Position numbers and translations under genes: made by a program. From an uncultured beta proteobacterium (GTDB lineage Bacteria; Pseudomonadota; Gammaproteobacteria; Burkholderiales; Burkholderiaceae_C), in assembly GCA_903960915.1 (NCBI GenBank), contig CAJCCO010000060.1, positions 1-64,000 on the forward strand: a stretch of 64,000 nucleotides of DNA. Direction: 5' to 3'. Within the stretch, counting starts at the first letter, position 1. Each line of letters opens with the position of its first letter. Positions 33,604 through 43,014 of this stretch are shown here, in pieces. The notes under the pieces are model-generated. The model was given only the letters and a program-made list of their open reading frames with translations, did no database searches and was not told the DNA's origin.

Positions 33604-34395
33604 ATGAAAAAAACCATTCTGATCACCGGCGCCGGCAGTGGCATTGGCCGCGACGCGGCGTTTGCGCTGGCCGCGCGCGGCCCCCAGGTGCTGGCCACCA
33701 CATTCAACGAGGAACAGGCGCAAGCCTTGCGCGACGAGTGCCTGCAACGCGGGCAGGCGCTGCAGGTCTTCAAGCTCGACATCACCGACGCCGCCGACCG
33801 CGAGAAGGTCTTGCCACTGACCATTGATGTGCTCATCAACAACGCCGGCCGGGGTGACTCCGGCTCGTTGGCCGAGGTGGCGGTGAACCGCATTCGGGCG
33901 GTGTTCGAGATCAACCTGTTTGCCACGCTAGAGCTCACGCAACTGGTGCTGCGCGGCATGATTGCGCGCAGCCGGGGCACCGTGCTGTTTGTCAGCTCGG
34001 TGGCCGGGCGTTTGCCCGTGCCGTTTTTGATGCCGTACTCCATGAGCAAATTTGCGTTGTCTGCGGCCGGCGCGGGTTTGCGCGCCGAAATGGACCAGCT
34101 GGGCAAGCAAATTCAGGTGGCCCTGATCGAGCCTGGCGCCTTTCACACCGGCTTCAACCAGGCCATGACCGAACGCAAATACGACTGGATGCAGGGCGCG
34201 TCCTACTTTGCTGGCCAAGCCGAAAAAATGAAGGCCAAAGAGGCCCGCGAGTTCCGTTTTCTGGAAGCCCGCAGCACCGACTCCATCGTGGCGCAAATCG
34301 TCAAGGCGGCTGAAGCGCGCCGCCCACGCCTGCGCTACGTCGCCCCCTGGATTCAAGGCTTGGGCGTGCGCCTGGCCCGCATCTTTGGCGCCTGA
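33604..34395 (+). CDS. Short-chain dehydrogenase/reductase
   Basis: A classical SDR of 263 residues: cofactor motif TGAGSGIG (residues about 7-14), the NNAG motif, catalytic Ser in LFVSSVAG and the Y-x-x-x-K pair in YSMSK. The frame is open upstream to 33502, but ATG 33604 gives the standard MKKTILITGAG start. Substrate and cofactor preference cannot be read. In this operon it would oxidise an alcohol released by a sulfatase or dehalogenase, which is inference from context. Confidence 0.92.
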   Translation: MKKTILITGAGSGIGRDAAFALAARGPQVLATTFNEEQAQALRDECLQRGQALQVFKLDITDAADREKVLPLTIDVLINNAGRGDSGSLAEVAVNRIRAVFEINLFATLELTQLVLRGMIARSRGTVLFVSSVAGRLPVPFLMPYSMSKFALSAAGAGLRAEMDQLGKQIQVALIEPGAFHTGFNQAMTERKYDWMQGASYFAGQAEKMKAKEAREFRFLEARSTDSIVAQIVKAAEARRPRLRYVAPWIQGLGVRLARIFGA

Positions 34396-34431
34396 AATGA
34401 ACTGCAACCAACCACTCCCTAGGACTTTCCC

Positions 34432-35508
34432 ATGAACCTTCGTCGCCTTCTCATTGCATCCACCCTGCTGGGTGGCCTGGTCTTGCTTGGGGCCTATGTG
34501 TTTCGCGCGCCCTTGAGCGTGGCTGTGGCCGAGCGCCTGGTGGTCAAAAGGCTCAGCTACGACCGCCTGGCCGAGCTACCAGACGGCTTGCATGTGGGCC
34601 TGTGTGGCGCCGGTTCGCCCTTTCCCGATGAACAGCGCGGCGGCCCCTGCACCCTGGTGGTGGCGGGCAAACGCCTATTTGTGTTTGACGCCGGCAACGC
34701 CAGCGTGCGCAACATCGGCAAGATGAACTTCAACACCGGCAGCATCGAGGCGATCTTCCTCACGCACTTTCACTCCGACCACCTCGACGGCCTGGGCGAG
34801 CTGATGCTGCAACGCTGGGTCTCGGCCTCCAATACCCAACCGGTTCCGGTGCATGGCCCTGAAGGCGTGCAACAGGTGGTAGCCGGCTTTATGCAGGCCT
34901 ATGCGCAAGACCAGCATTACCGCGTGGTGCACCATGGCGACGCCATCATGCCGGCCACCGGCTTTGGTGGCCGGGCCCTGCCTTTCAAACTGGGCGCAGA
35001 TGGCCGCGTGGTCATCCTCAAAGACGGCGACCTGGAAATCACCGCCTTCACGGTCGACCACGGCCCGGTGCACCCGGCCATAGGCTATGTGGTGCGCTAC
35101 AAGGGCCGCAGCCTGGTGCTCAGCGGGGACACCAAAAAGTCAGCCCCGGTGCAGCGCGAAGCACAGAACGTAGACCTGCTGGTGCACGAGGCCCTGTCGA
35201 CGCCGCTGATGCAAACCCTGCAAACCGCCGCCGGTCAGGCCCAGCGCAAGAACCTGCAGCAAATTTTTCTTGACGTGCAGAACTACCACAGCTCACCCGA
35301 AGACGCGGCCACCATTGCGCGCGACGCCAAGGTAGGCTTCCTGCTGCTCAACCACATTGCGCCGCCACTGCCGTTGCCCGGCATGGAACGCGCCTTCCTG
35401 GGCCAGGCCCATGACATTTACAGCGGCACCATCAAGGTAGGACAAGACGGCGACTTCATCAGCCTGCCCATTGGCAGCAAAGACATCGCGTTCAAACGCG
35501 GCTTCTGA
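34432..35508 (+). CDS. Membrane-anchored metallo-beta-lactamase-fold hydrolase
   Basis: The 358-residue protein has an N-terminal signal anchor (about residues 5-23) and the metal motif THFHSDHLDG (about 111-120) of the metallo-beta-lactamase superfamily. Further metal ligands are likely in the later motif SGDTKKSAPV and the histidine in LLNHIAPP. The overall plan resembles RNase Z-like and class-II arylsulfatase-like (phosphodiesterase) enzymes. Given two sulfatases in the same operon, an ester-cleaving role at the periplasmic face is plausible but unproven. Confidence 0.87.
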   Translation: MNLRRLLIASTLLGGLVLLGAYVFRAPLSVAVAERLVVKRLSYDRLAELPDGLHVGLCGAGSPFPDEQRGGPCTLVVAGKRLFVFDAGNASVRNIGKMNFNTGSIEAIFLTHFHSDHLDGLGELMLQRWVSASNTQPVPVHGPEGVQQVVAGFMQAYAQDQHYRVVHHGDAIMPATGFGGRALPFKLGADGRVVILKDGDLEITAFTVDHGPVHPAIGYVVRYKGRSLVLSGDTKKSAPVQREAQNVDLLVHEALSTPLMQTLQTAAGQAQRKNLQQIFLDVQNYHSSPEDAATIARDAKVGFLLLNHIAPPLPLPGMERAFLGQAHDIYSGTIKVGQDGDFISLPIGSKDIAFKRGF

Positions 35509-35540
35509 ACGCCCCTCACCTTTGACCCACAGAACACCCC

Positions 35541-36464
35541 ATGCGAACCCTCCCCACCATCAACCGCGTCTTGCGCACCCCTGAAGCACGTTTTGCCCAC
35601 ATCAGCGACTTTCCCTATGCCGTGCACTACACCGAGGTAGGTGGCCTGCGCATTGCCTGTGTGGACGAAGGCCCGCGCGATGCGCCTGCCGTCTTGCTGA
35701 TGCACGGCGAGCCCACTTGGTCTTACCTCTACCGCAAGATGATTCCCGTGCTGCTGGCGGCGGGTTACCGTGTGATTGCACCCGACCTGGTGGGCTTTGG
35801 CCGCTCGGACAAGCCGGCCGACCGGGCCGACTATTCCTACCTGAACCACGTGCAGTGGATGAGCGCCTGGATGGAGGCCCGTGACCTGCGCCACCTGACC
35901 TTGTTCTGCCAGGACTGGGGCTCGCTGGTGGGCTTGCGCATGGTGGCCGAGGCGCCCGAGCGCTTTGACCGCGTGGTGCTGGCCAACGGCGGTCTGCCCA
36001 CCGGCACTGAGGGCATTCCGTTTGCCTTCAAAATCTGGCGGGCCTTTGCGCGCTGGAGCCCGCTGTTCCCGATTGGCCAGATCGTCAAGGCGGGTTGCGT
36101 GGCCGGCCTGACGCCGCAGGAAGTGGCCGCCTACGACGCGCCGTTTCCCTCGTCCAGCTACAAGGTGGCCGCCCGCGTGTTTCCAGGCTTTGTGCCCACC
36201 ACACCCAACGACCCTGAGCGCCAGAACAACGAGCGCGCCTGGGACCTGTTCAAGCGCTGGGACAAACCGTTTCTGACCCTGTTCAGCAACCGCGACCCGA
36301 TCACCCGGGGCGGGCAAAAAATCTGGCAAAAATTGGTGCCCGGCGCCCAAGGGCAGGCGCACGCCAAAACGCGCGATGCCGGGCATTTTTTGCAAGAAGA
36401 CAAAGGCGCCGAAGTGGCGCAGGCCATGGCCAACTTCATCCGCGACACGCCGCTGGCGAACTGA
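35541..36464 (+). CDS. Haloalkane dehalogenase (HLD-I type)
   Basis: An alpha/beta hydrolase of 307 residues that fits haloalkane dehalogenase subfamily I. It has the oxyanion segment HGEPTWSYLYRKM (about 55-67), nucleophile Asp-125 followed by Trp-126 in FCQDWGSL (halide-binding Trp), an acid Asp in SNRDPITRGG, and the catalytic His in AGHFLQED. These enzymes hydrolyse carbon-halogen bonds of haloalkanes to alcohols. Close relatives also include non-halide hydrolases, so activity is a family inference. It starts 32 bases after the MBL-fold gene in the same operon. Confidence 0.85.
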   Translation: MRTLPTINRVLRTPEARFAHISDFPYAVHYTEVGGLRIACVDEGPRDAPAVLLMHGEPTWSYLYRKMIPVLLAAGYRVIAPDLVGFGRSDKPADRADYSYLNHVQWMSAWMEARDLRHLTLFCQDWGSLVGLRMVAEAPERFDRVVLANGGLPTGTEGIPFAFKIWRAFARWSPLFPIGQIVKAGCVAGLTPQEVAAYDAPFPSSSYKVAARVFPGFVPTTPNDPERQNNERAWDLFKRWDKPFLTLFSNRDPITRGGQKIWQKLVPGAQGQAHAKTRDAGHFLQEDKGAEVAQAMANFIRDTPLAN

Positions 36465-36542
36465 CGCGAGCTGACCAATTGCCGTTAAGCTGCGAGGCAA
36501 CCAACCCTAGTTGCCCCGCCTGCCCTTGATGGACCTCACGCC

Positions 36543-37340
36543 ATGCCTCAATTCGCCGCCAACCTCTCGCTGCTCTACCCCGAGTTAGATTTTCTGGACC
36601 GTTTTGAAGCGGCGGCGCGCGATGGCTTCACGGCGGTGGAGTTTTTGTTTCCGTACGCCTACCCGGCCGCCGAGCTGGCGGCGCGGCTGCAGGCGCACGG
36701 CTTGCAGCAAGTGCTGTTCAATGTGTCGCCCGGCCACTGGGACGCCGGCGAGCGCGGGCTGGCGGCTTTGCCGGGGCGCGAGGCCGAGTTTCAGGCCAGC
36801 CTGCACCAAGCGCTGGCCTACGCGGCCGTGCTGAACTGCCCGCGCCTGCATGTGATGGCCGGCATCATGCCGGCCGATCAGGAGCGCGAGGCGCTGGCGC
36901 CCACCTACTACCAGAACCTGCGCTGGGCTGCCGCGCTGGCCGCGCAGCAGGGCGTGGAACTGCTGATTGAGCCGCTGAATACACGCGACACGCCCCGCTA
37001 TTTTTTAAACCGGCAAGACCATGCGCACGAGATTCTGGATGCGGTCAACGCCCCCAACCTCAAAGTACAGATGGACCTGTACCACTGCCAGATTGTGGAA
37101 GGCGACGTGGCCATGAAGCTGCGCAAGTACCTGCCTACCGGGCGCGTGAGCCACATCCAGATCGCCGGTGTGCCCGAGCGCCAGGAGCCCGATAGCGGCG
37201 AGTTGAATTACCCCTACTTGCTGCAGCTGCTCGACGAGCTAGGTTATGCCGGCTGGGTGGGTTGCGAGTACCGGCCCCGCCGCGGCGCACAGCCCGGCGC
37301 CACCTCCGCCGGCCTCAGGTGGCTGCAGACCTGGAAGTAA
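36543..37340 (+). CDS. Hydroxypyruvate isomerase / 2-oxo-tetronate isomerase-like protein
   Basis: A xylose-isomerase-like TIM barrel of 265 residues with the Hyi/OtnI family pattern: [26 protein letters not shown] at the start, [17 protein letters not shown] with the metal-ligand Glu, [16 protein letters not shown], and [10 protein letters not shown] near the end. Enzymes of this family interconvert hydroxypyruvate and tartronate semialdehyde, or 2-oxo-tetronate 4-carbon sugars. It follows the dehalogenase by 78 bases and may or may not be in the same transcript. Confidence 0.87.
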   Translation: MPQFAANLSLLYPELDFLDRFEAAARDGFTAVEFLFPYAYPAAELAARLQAHGLQQVLFNVSPGHWDAGERGLAALPGREAEFQASLHQALAYAAVLNCPRLHVMAGIMPADQEREALAPTYYQNLRWAAALAAQQGVELLIEPLNTRDTPRYFLNRQDHAHEILDAVNAPNLKVQMDLYHCQIVEGDVAMKLRKYLPTGRVSHIQIAGVPERQEPDSGELNYPYLLQLLDELGYAGWVGCEYRPRRGAQPGATSAGLRWLQTWK

Positions 37341-37409
37341 GTCTGGGCCTGGTCCGCAGGACGTGGCATGATGCGCCAATTTTATGAATGCACCCCAAGG
37401 AGCACCGCT

Positions 37410-38936
37410 ATGAACGCCAGAACCCCCGAGTCCGTCCTGAACGCAGCCCAAGCGCTTGACCAGGTCAGCAATGCTTGGGACAACGATATTCTGGCGCAGC
37501 TCAAGGCCTATATTGCCGTGCCGTCCAAGTCGCCCATGTTCGATGCCGACTGGTCCCAGCACGGCTACCTTGACACCGTGATGCGCAACGCGGCGACCTG
37601 GGTGGAGGCGCAAAAAATTCCGGGCCTAAAGCTGGAAATTGTGCGCATGGAAGGCCGCACACCGGTGATGTTTTTTGAGGTGCCGGCATCCAACGGGGAC
37701 GGGCCAGCGACGGTCGACTCGAACCAGACCGTGCTGATGTACGGCCACTTGGACAAGCAACCCGAATTTTCCGGCTGGCGCAGCGACCTCGGCCCCTGGA
37801 CGCCCAAGTACGAAAACGGCAAGCTCTACGGCCGCGGCGGCGCCGATGACGGCTACGCGGTGTACGCCAGCATCGCCGCCCTGCAAGCCCTGAAAAGCCA
37901 AAAAGCGGCGCACCCGCGCATCGTCGGTCTGATTGAAACCTGCGAAGAAAGCGGCTCCTACGACCTGCTGCCCTACGTTGATGCGCTGCGCCCCCGCCTG
38001 GGCGACGTGGCGTTGGTGATTTGCCTTGATTCAGGCGCCGGCAACTACGACCAGCTGTGGCTCACCAGCAGCTTGCGCGGCAACGCCACAGGGGTGTTGA
38101 AGGTGGAGGTGCTGACCGAAGGCGTGCACTCCGGCGACGCCAGTGGTTTGGTGCCGTCCAGCTTTCGCATCATGCGCCAGGTGCTGGACCGACTGGAAGA
38201 CAGCGCCACCGGCCGCCTGTTGCCGGCGTCCTTCCACTGCGAAGTACCGGCCGACCGGCTGGCGCAAGCGCAAGCCACGGCTGCGATTTTGGGCGAGGAG
38301 GTCTACAAACGCTTTCCCTGGGCGCATTACGACTGCGACGGCGCCACCGCCTTTGCCCTGCCCACCACCACCGACCCATTGCAAGCCCTGCTCAACCGCA
38401 CCTGGACGCCCACGCTGAGCGTGACCGGGGCCGAAGGCTTTCCTGACTTCAAGAACGCCGGCAATGTGCTGCGCCCCTACACCGCTTTCAAAATCAGCCT
38501 GCGCCTGCCCCCGCTGGTGGACGCCGGCACGGCGGTAAAAGAACTCAAAGCCTTGCTGGAAGACAACGCGCCCTACCAGGCGCGCGTGACGTTTGAGAGC
38601 TCGGGTGGCGCCACCGGCTGGAACGCGCCCAGCACCGCGCCCTGGTTTGAGCAGGCGCTGAACGCGGCCTCTCTGGCGCAGTTTGGGGCGCCCTGTGGCT
38701 ACATTGGCCAGGGCGGCACCATTCCTTTGATGAGCATGCTGTCCAAGGGCTTTCCCAAAGCGCAAATGATGGTTTGCGGCGTGCTCGGGCCCAAGAGCAA
38801 TGCCCACGGCCCCAACGAGTTCCTGCACGTGCCCTACGCCAAGAAACTGACCGCCGCGGTGGCGCAGGTGATGGCGCAAATGGCGGCCTCCCAGGGCGCC
38901 GACAGCGACAGTGCCTCTGCTTCTTCAGCCGCCTGA
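37410..38936 (+). CDS. M20-family metallopeptidase
   Basis: A dizinc peptidase/deacylase of 508 residues: metal-site segments VLMYGHLDKQPEF, GRGGADDGYAVYAS and the general-base Glu in ETCEESGSYDLL are all present, followed by the dimerisation domain and a final His-containing HGPNEFLHVPYAKK. It looks like M20 enzymes annotated as carnosinase-like dipeptidases. ATG 37410 is preceded by AAGGAG; an upstream frame to 37368 lacks support. The last 15 residues are Ser/Ala-rich. It is 11 bases from the next gene. Confidence 0.92.
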   Translation: MNARTPESVLNAAQALDQVSNAWDNDILAQLKAYIAVPSKSPMFDADWSQHGYLDTVMRNAATWVEAQKIPGLKLEIVRMEGRTPVMFFEVPASNGDGPATVDSNQTVLMYGHLDKQPEFSGWRSDLGPWTPKYENGKLYGRGGADDGYAVYASIAALQALKSQKAAHPRIVGLIETCEESGSYDLLPYVDALRPRLGDVALVICLDSGAGNYDQLWLTSSLRGNATGVLKVEVLTEGVHSGDASGLVPSSFRIMRQVLDRLEDSATGRLLPASFHCEVPADRLAQAQATAAILGEEVYKRFPWAHYDCDGATAFALPTTTDPLQALLNRTWTPTLSVTGAEGFPDFKNAGNVLRPYTAFKISLRLPPLVDAGTAVKELKALLEDNAPYQARVTFESSGGATGWNAPSTAPWFEQALNAASLAQFGAPCGYIGQGGTIPLMSMLSKGFPKAQMMVCGVLGPKSNAHGPNEFLHVPYAKKLTAAVAQVMAQMAASQGADSDSASASSAA

Positions 38937-38947
38937 AAGACCCGCCC

Positions 38948-39808
38948 ATGTCCCTATCGTCCACATCGCCCAACTTGCCGGTCTCCCTGTCTTTTGTTGC
39001 CCGTGATGGTGAAAAGATAGCGGCGCTGGACTGGCCGCTTGCGCCGCAAGCGCGCGTGCGCGGTGTGGTGTTGCTGGTGCACGGACTGGGTGAGCACATG
39101 GGCCGCTATGCCCATGTGGCGCGCCAGCTCAATGAATGGGGCTTTGCGGTGCGCGCCTACGACCAATACGGCCATGGCGAATCTGGCGGGCCGCGCGGTG
39201 GTTTGACCGCCGATGAGCGGCTGCTTGACGACCTGGCCGACATGGTGGACCACACCCGCGCCCGCATGAGCCCGAACACGCCGCTGCTGGTGCTGGGCCA
39301 CAGCATGGGGGGCTTGGTGGCCGCGCGCTTTGTGGCGCTGGGTCTGCGCCCGGTGCAGGCGCTGCTGCTGTCGTCGCCGGCGCTGGACCTGGGGCTGTCT
39401 GCGGTGCAGAAGTTGCTGATGGCCACGCTGCCCAAGCTGGCGCCCAATTTGCGCGTCGGCAATGGGCTGGACGCGCGCATGATTTCACACGACCCGGCGG
39501 TGGTCAGCGCCTACCAGAGCGACCGCCTGGTGCATGACCGCATCTCGGCCCGGCTGGCGCGTTTTATGGCACAGGCAGCACCCGCCACCGTGGCCATGGC
39601 ATCGGGGTGGACGGTACCGACCTTGCTGCTGTTCGCCGGCGCCGACACACTGGTGAACCCGGCCGGCAGCCGGGCGTTTGCCGCCGCGGCCCCGGCGCAG
39701 GTGGTGAGCAGCCAATGCTTTGAAGCGCTGTACCACGAGATCTTCAACGAGCAACAGCCCGCCCCGGTGTTTGCAGCGCTGAAAGACTGGTTAGACCGCC
39801 GCTTCTAA
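38948..39808 (+). CDS. Alpha/beta hydrolase, monoacylglycerol-lipase-like
   Basis: The 286-residue protein has the family order LLVHGLGEHMGRY, YDQYGHGESGGPRGG and the nucleophile elbow GHSMGGLVAARF, with a C-terminal acid (FAGADTLVNPAGS) and catalytic His in ALYHEIFNE. This matches serine-aminopeptidase S33 / monoglyceride-lipase-like hydrolases. The start is ATG 38948, not the longer frame that overlaps the M20 gene. Its 3' end overlaps the convergent MFS gene by 18 bases. The substrate is probably a lipid ester. Confidence 0.9.
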   Translation: MSLSSTSPNLPVSLSFVARDGEKIAALDWPLAPQARVRGVVLLVHGLGEHMGRYAHVARQLNEWGFAVRAYDQYGHGESGGPRGGLTADERLLDDLADMVDHTRARMSPNTPLLVLGHSMGGLVAARFVALGLRPVQALLLSSPALDLGLSAVQKLLMATLPKLAPNLRVGNGLDARMISHDPAVVSAYQSDRLVHDRISARLARFMAQAAPATVAMASGWTVPTLLLFAGADTLVNPAGSRAFAAAAPAQVVSSQCFEALYHEIFNEQQPAPVFAALKDWLDRRF

Positions 39809-40972
39809 GCGGGCGGCGGCGCGCTGCTGGCGTGCCAGCCACACCAGCGAGGCGGCCGTGAGCGCCACCGGAAAGAGCGAGCCGTAGTTAAGCAGCGTCC
39901 AGCCTCTGGTGGTGACCAGCAGACCGGAGGCAAACGAGGTGAACGCCATCATGACGAACACGCTAAAGTTCAAGGCGCCCTGGGCCTCGTCTTTTTCTTC
40001 TGGCGTGTAGGTTTGCAGCGACAGCGTGGTGCTGCCGGTGAATAAGAAGTTCCAGCCCACGCCCAGCAAAAACAGCGCAATCGCAAACTGCTGCGTTTCT
40101 ACGCCGCTGAGCGCCACCACAATGCTGGCCAAATTGAGCAGCACGCCTGCGCCCATGACGGGCATGGTGCCAAAGCGTTTGATCAGGTGGCCGGTAAAAA
40201 AGCCGGGCGCAAACATGCCAATCACATGCCACTCCAGCACCAGCGCAACATCCGAAAACGGCAAGCTGCACTGCTGCATGGCAATGGGGGTGGCGGACAT
40301 CAAGAGACTCATCACGCCATAACCCAGCGCACCAGACAGGGCCGCCACGATGAAGGCCGGCTGGCGCACGATCTCGCGCAAGGGGCGCCCACCAGCGCCG
40401 GCTTTTTTAGCCGGCGGCGGTGCAAATTGAATGAAGAACAAGAGCACCATGGCCAGCACGGCCACGCCGGCCAGGGCCAGATAGGCGCCGGCAAAAGGTA
40501 CGCTGGTCAGGCTGCGGGTTTGTTGCGCCAGATTGGGGCCCACGACAGCGCCAATCAGGCCACCGGCCATCACCAGGGAAACGGCTTTTTCACGCCAGGC
40601 GGGCTCGGTCAGCTCGGCGGCGGCAAAACGATAAAGGTTGGCGTTGGCGTTGTAATAACCGGCCACCACGGTGGCGGCAACCAGCAGCCAAAAATCTTTT
40701 TCCACCACGGCGTAGGCACACAGCAGGGCCGACAGCAGCGCCACCAGCAGGCCGAGTTGAAACGAGACCTTGCGGCCAAAGCGGACCTGGGTTTTGGCCA
40801 CCAGCCCGGTGGACAGGGCGCCGCCAACCACGTAGCCCATGACCGGCAACGTGGCCATCCAGCCCAACGGCGCCAGGCTCAGGCCCACCAGGCCGTTGAT
40901 GGCAATGAAGGTGACGTTGTTGGTGAGAAACAAGCCTTGGCAAAGGGCGAGCAGCCAGAGGTGACGGTTCAT
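39791..40972 (-). CDS. MFS transporter
   Basis: The 393-residue protein has about 12 membrane helices with the MFS loop motif between helices 2 and 3 (QVRFGRKVSFQLG) and a second copy after helix 8 (LIKRFGTMPVMGAG). No substrate can be assigned. Its 3' end overlaps the lipase-like gene on the other strand, and rsmE lies just upstream on the same strand. Confidence 0.88.
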   Translation of the reverse strand: MNRHLWLLALCQGLFLTNNVTFIAINGLVGLSLAPLGWMATLPVMGYVVGGALSTGLVAKTQVRFGRKVSFQLGLLVALLSALLCAYAVVEKDFWLLVAATVVAGYYNANANLYRFAAAELTEPAWREKAVSLVMAGGLIGAVVGPNLAQQTRSLTSVPFAGAYLALAGVAVLAMVLLFFIQFAPPPAKKAGAGGRPLREIVRQPAFIVAALSGALGYGVMSLLMSATPIAMQQCSLPFSDVALVLEWHVIGMFAPGFFTGHLIKRFGTMPVMGAGVLLNLASIVVALSGVETQQFAIALFLLGVGWNFLFTGSTTLSLQTYTPEEKDEAQGALNFSVFVMMAFTSFASGLLVTTRGWTLLNYGSLFPVALTAASLVWLARQQRAAARLEAAV

Positions 40973-40986
40973 ATGGGGTCCAGGTT

Positions 40987-41754
40987 TTACGCGGTGGCCA
41001 GAGCCGTCAAGGCGGCCAGTGCAGCCAGCGCAGCGGTCTCCGACCTTAGCACGCGCGGCCCCAGGGTGACCGGGACAAACCCGCTGGCCAACGCCAGGTC
41101 TTCCTCGGCCCCACTGAGCCCGCCTTCGGGGCCCGACAAAAAAGTCAGGCGCGCACCCGGCCCGCCAAGAGCCAGGGCCTCGTTCAGACGGCGGGTGCCT
41201 GGGCGCAATGACAGCAACAGCGCCACGTCCACCACGTCTGCAGCGTTAGTCCCACCCGGCGCAACCCGCCCTAGGCGCGCCTTCAGCCAAGCGCTGTAGC
41301 CCATCACCGCATGCACCAGCGGCACGCGGTTGCCGCCGCACTGCTCGCAGGCGGCCACCGCCACGCTTTGCCAGTGCGCCACTTTTTTCTCGGCGCGGTC
41401 ACCCACCAGGCGCAACACGCTGCGCTCGGTCATGAGGGGCTGGATGCTGGCCACACCCAGCTCGGCGGCTTTTTCCACCAGCCAGTCCATGCGGTCGTTG
41501 GCGGGCATGCCCTGGGCGAGGTGGACGGCGCGAGGCGCCTCGCGCTCCACGGCATGGTGGGCCTGCACGCGCACGCGCACGTCGCTGCGGCCCATCTGCT
41601 CAACCTCGGCAACAAACTCGCCGCCTTCGCCGTTGAACAAGGTGATAAGGCCGCCCGGTTGCAGGCGCAGCACTTGCACATGGCGCGCCGCCGTGGGCGG
41701 CAGGTCCAGCACCAGGCCTGGGGCCAGCGGCAAGGGGCAATAAAAGCGCGCCAT
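40987..41754 (-). CDS. rsmE: 16S rRNA (uracil-1498-N3)-methyltransferase
   Basis: SPOUT-family enzyme that methylates U1498 of 16S rRNA. From ATG 41754 it has 255 residues: an N-terminal PUA-like domain (RHVQVLRLQPGGLITLFNGEGGEF), KAAELGVASIQPLMTERS, and the SAM-knot region LTFLSGPEGGLSGAEEDLA followed by LGPRVLRSETAA. A longer upstream frame runs into amgK and is rejected. It starts 2 bases after the amgK stop, suggesting co-transcription. The Ala/Leu-rich C-terminus (AALAALAALTALATA) is low complexity. Confidence 0.93.
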   Translation of the reverse strand: MARFYCPLPLAPGLVLDLPPTAARHVQVLRLQPGGLITLFNGEGGEFVAEVEQMGRSDVRVRVQAHHAVEREAPRAVHLAQGMPANDRMDWLVEKAAELGVASIQPLMTERSVLRLVGDRAEKKVAHWQSVAVAACEQCGGNRVPLVHAVMGYSAWLKARLGRVAPGGTNAADVVDVALLLSLRPGTRRLNEALALGGPGARLTFLSGPEGGLSGAEEDLALASGFVPVTLGPRVLRSETAALAALAALTALATA

Positions 41755-41756
41755 GC

Positions 41757-42902
41757 TCAGGCGCTGCCCGCACCGCCCCCACCGGTGCGCGGTGTGAGCA
41801 TGGGGTAGGCCAGGCTCAACCCTGGCTCGGTGCCCTCGACTTTGTCGATCAGGCGCAGCAGGGGGCGCAGCTCGCGGTAGCGGCTGCAGGTGGCGCGAAT
41901 GTAGGTGATGAAGCGCGGCGTGTCGGCCAGGTACTGCGGCTTGCCGTCGCGCAAGGTCAGGCGGGCAAAAATGCCGGCCACCTTCAAGTGGCGCTGCAAG
42001 CCCATCCATTCGACGCCTTTGTAAAACTCGCCAAAGTCATCGCCCACCGGCAAGCCAGCCTGGCGCGCCTTGTCCCAGTAGCGGATGGTGATGTCCAGGC
42101 AGAAGTCTTCGTCCCAGCTCAAAAAGGCATCGCGCATCAGGCTGGCGATGTCGTAGGTGATGGGGCCGTACACGGCGTCCTGGAAGTCGAGCACGCCCAG
42201 GGCGGTGCCAGGCGTCGGAGCGACCATCAAATTACGCGGCATGAAATCGCGGTGCACGTAAACGCTGGGCCAGGCCAGGTTGTGCTCAATGATGCAGGCA
42301 AAGGCTTCGTCGAGCGTGCGGCGCACCTCGCCCCCCACTTCTCCTTGCACGGCCACGCCCCGGTGGCGGTGCAAATACCAGTCGGGAAACAGTTCGAGCT
42401 CACGCTTGAGCAGGGCGCTGTCATACGGCGGCAGCACGCCGGGGCGCGAGGCTTTTTGCCAGTCCACCAACGCGTCCACGGCTTGCAGGTACAGCCCCAG
42501 GTTGGCTTGCGGGTCTTCGCGCTGGATGACCTGCATCATGGTGTGCGCGCCCAGGTCGCTCAGCAGCATGAAGCCGTGCGTGGCATCCCAGTCCAGCACT
42601 TCGGGCACGCGCAGCTGGGCATCGGCCATCAGACGGGCCACTTGGACGAAGGGCAAAGAGTTCTCTTTGTCCGGCGGCGCGTCCATGATGATGCGGCTGC
42701 ACACGCCGTCGGGAAGCTGGGCTTCAACACGAAAGTAGCGGCGAAAACTGGCATCGGCCGAGGCGCTGCGCACGGTGTTGGCAAGCACGCCCTGGCTTGA
42801 AGCCAGTCCGGCCAGCCAGGCATGGAAATCGGCTTCGCGCTGGGCATCGGCCCAGATGGGTGCAAGGCCTGGAAGGGGTTCGGGTGTAGGGGTGTGGCTC
42901 AT
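41757..42902 (-). CDS. amgK: N-acetylmuramate/N-acetylglucosamine kinase-like aminoglycoside-phosphotransferase-fold protein
   Basis: APH-fold kinase of 381 residues with the catalytic loop VYVHRDFMPRNLMV and the metal-binding GVLDFQDAVYGPITYDIASL. Its position divergent to lptD and its length match AmgK, which phosphorylates anomeric N-acetylmuramate (and GlcNAc) in the peptidoglycan-recycling shortcut found in many proteobacteria. The partner uridylyltransferase murU, often next door in relatives, is about 18 kb away at 61.1 kb. Without biochemical data a related sugar kinase cannot be excluded. Confidence 0.82.
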   Translation of the reverse strand: MSHTPTPEPLPGLAPIWADAQREADFHAWLAGLASSQGVLANTVRSASADASFRRYFRVEAQLPDGVCSRIIMDAPPDKENSLPFVQVARLMADAQLRVPEVLDWDATHGFMLLSDLGAHTMMQVIQREDPQANLGLYLQAVDALVDWQKASRPGVLPPYDSALLKRELELFPDWYLHRHRGVAVQGEVGGEVRRTLDEAFACIIEHNLAWPSVYVHRDFMPRNLMVAPTPGTALGVLDFQDAVYGPITYDIASLMRDAFLSWDEDFCLDITIRYWDKARQAGLPVGDDFGEFYKGVEWMGLQRHLKVAGIFARLTLRDGKPQYLADTPRFITYIRATCSRYRELRPLLRLIDKVEGTEPGLSLAYPMLTPRTGGGGAGSA

Positions 42903-43014
42903 GGATAATCCATTCTACAAAGCCGCACCTGCAGGCCCATTTGCCAAGCCCGTATTCAGTATTCATCGCCTTTTGTCATTTTTCCGTTTTGCCCGCCGAC
43001 TCAGCCCTAGCCCC

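Noticed and set aside
42901-43014. Earlier ATG start for LptD at 42901
   Set aside because: It overlaps the amgK start on the opposite strand and would put extra residues before a normal signal peptide starting at 43015.
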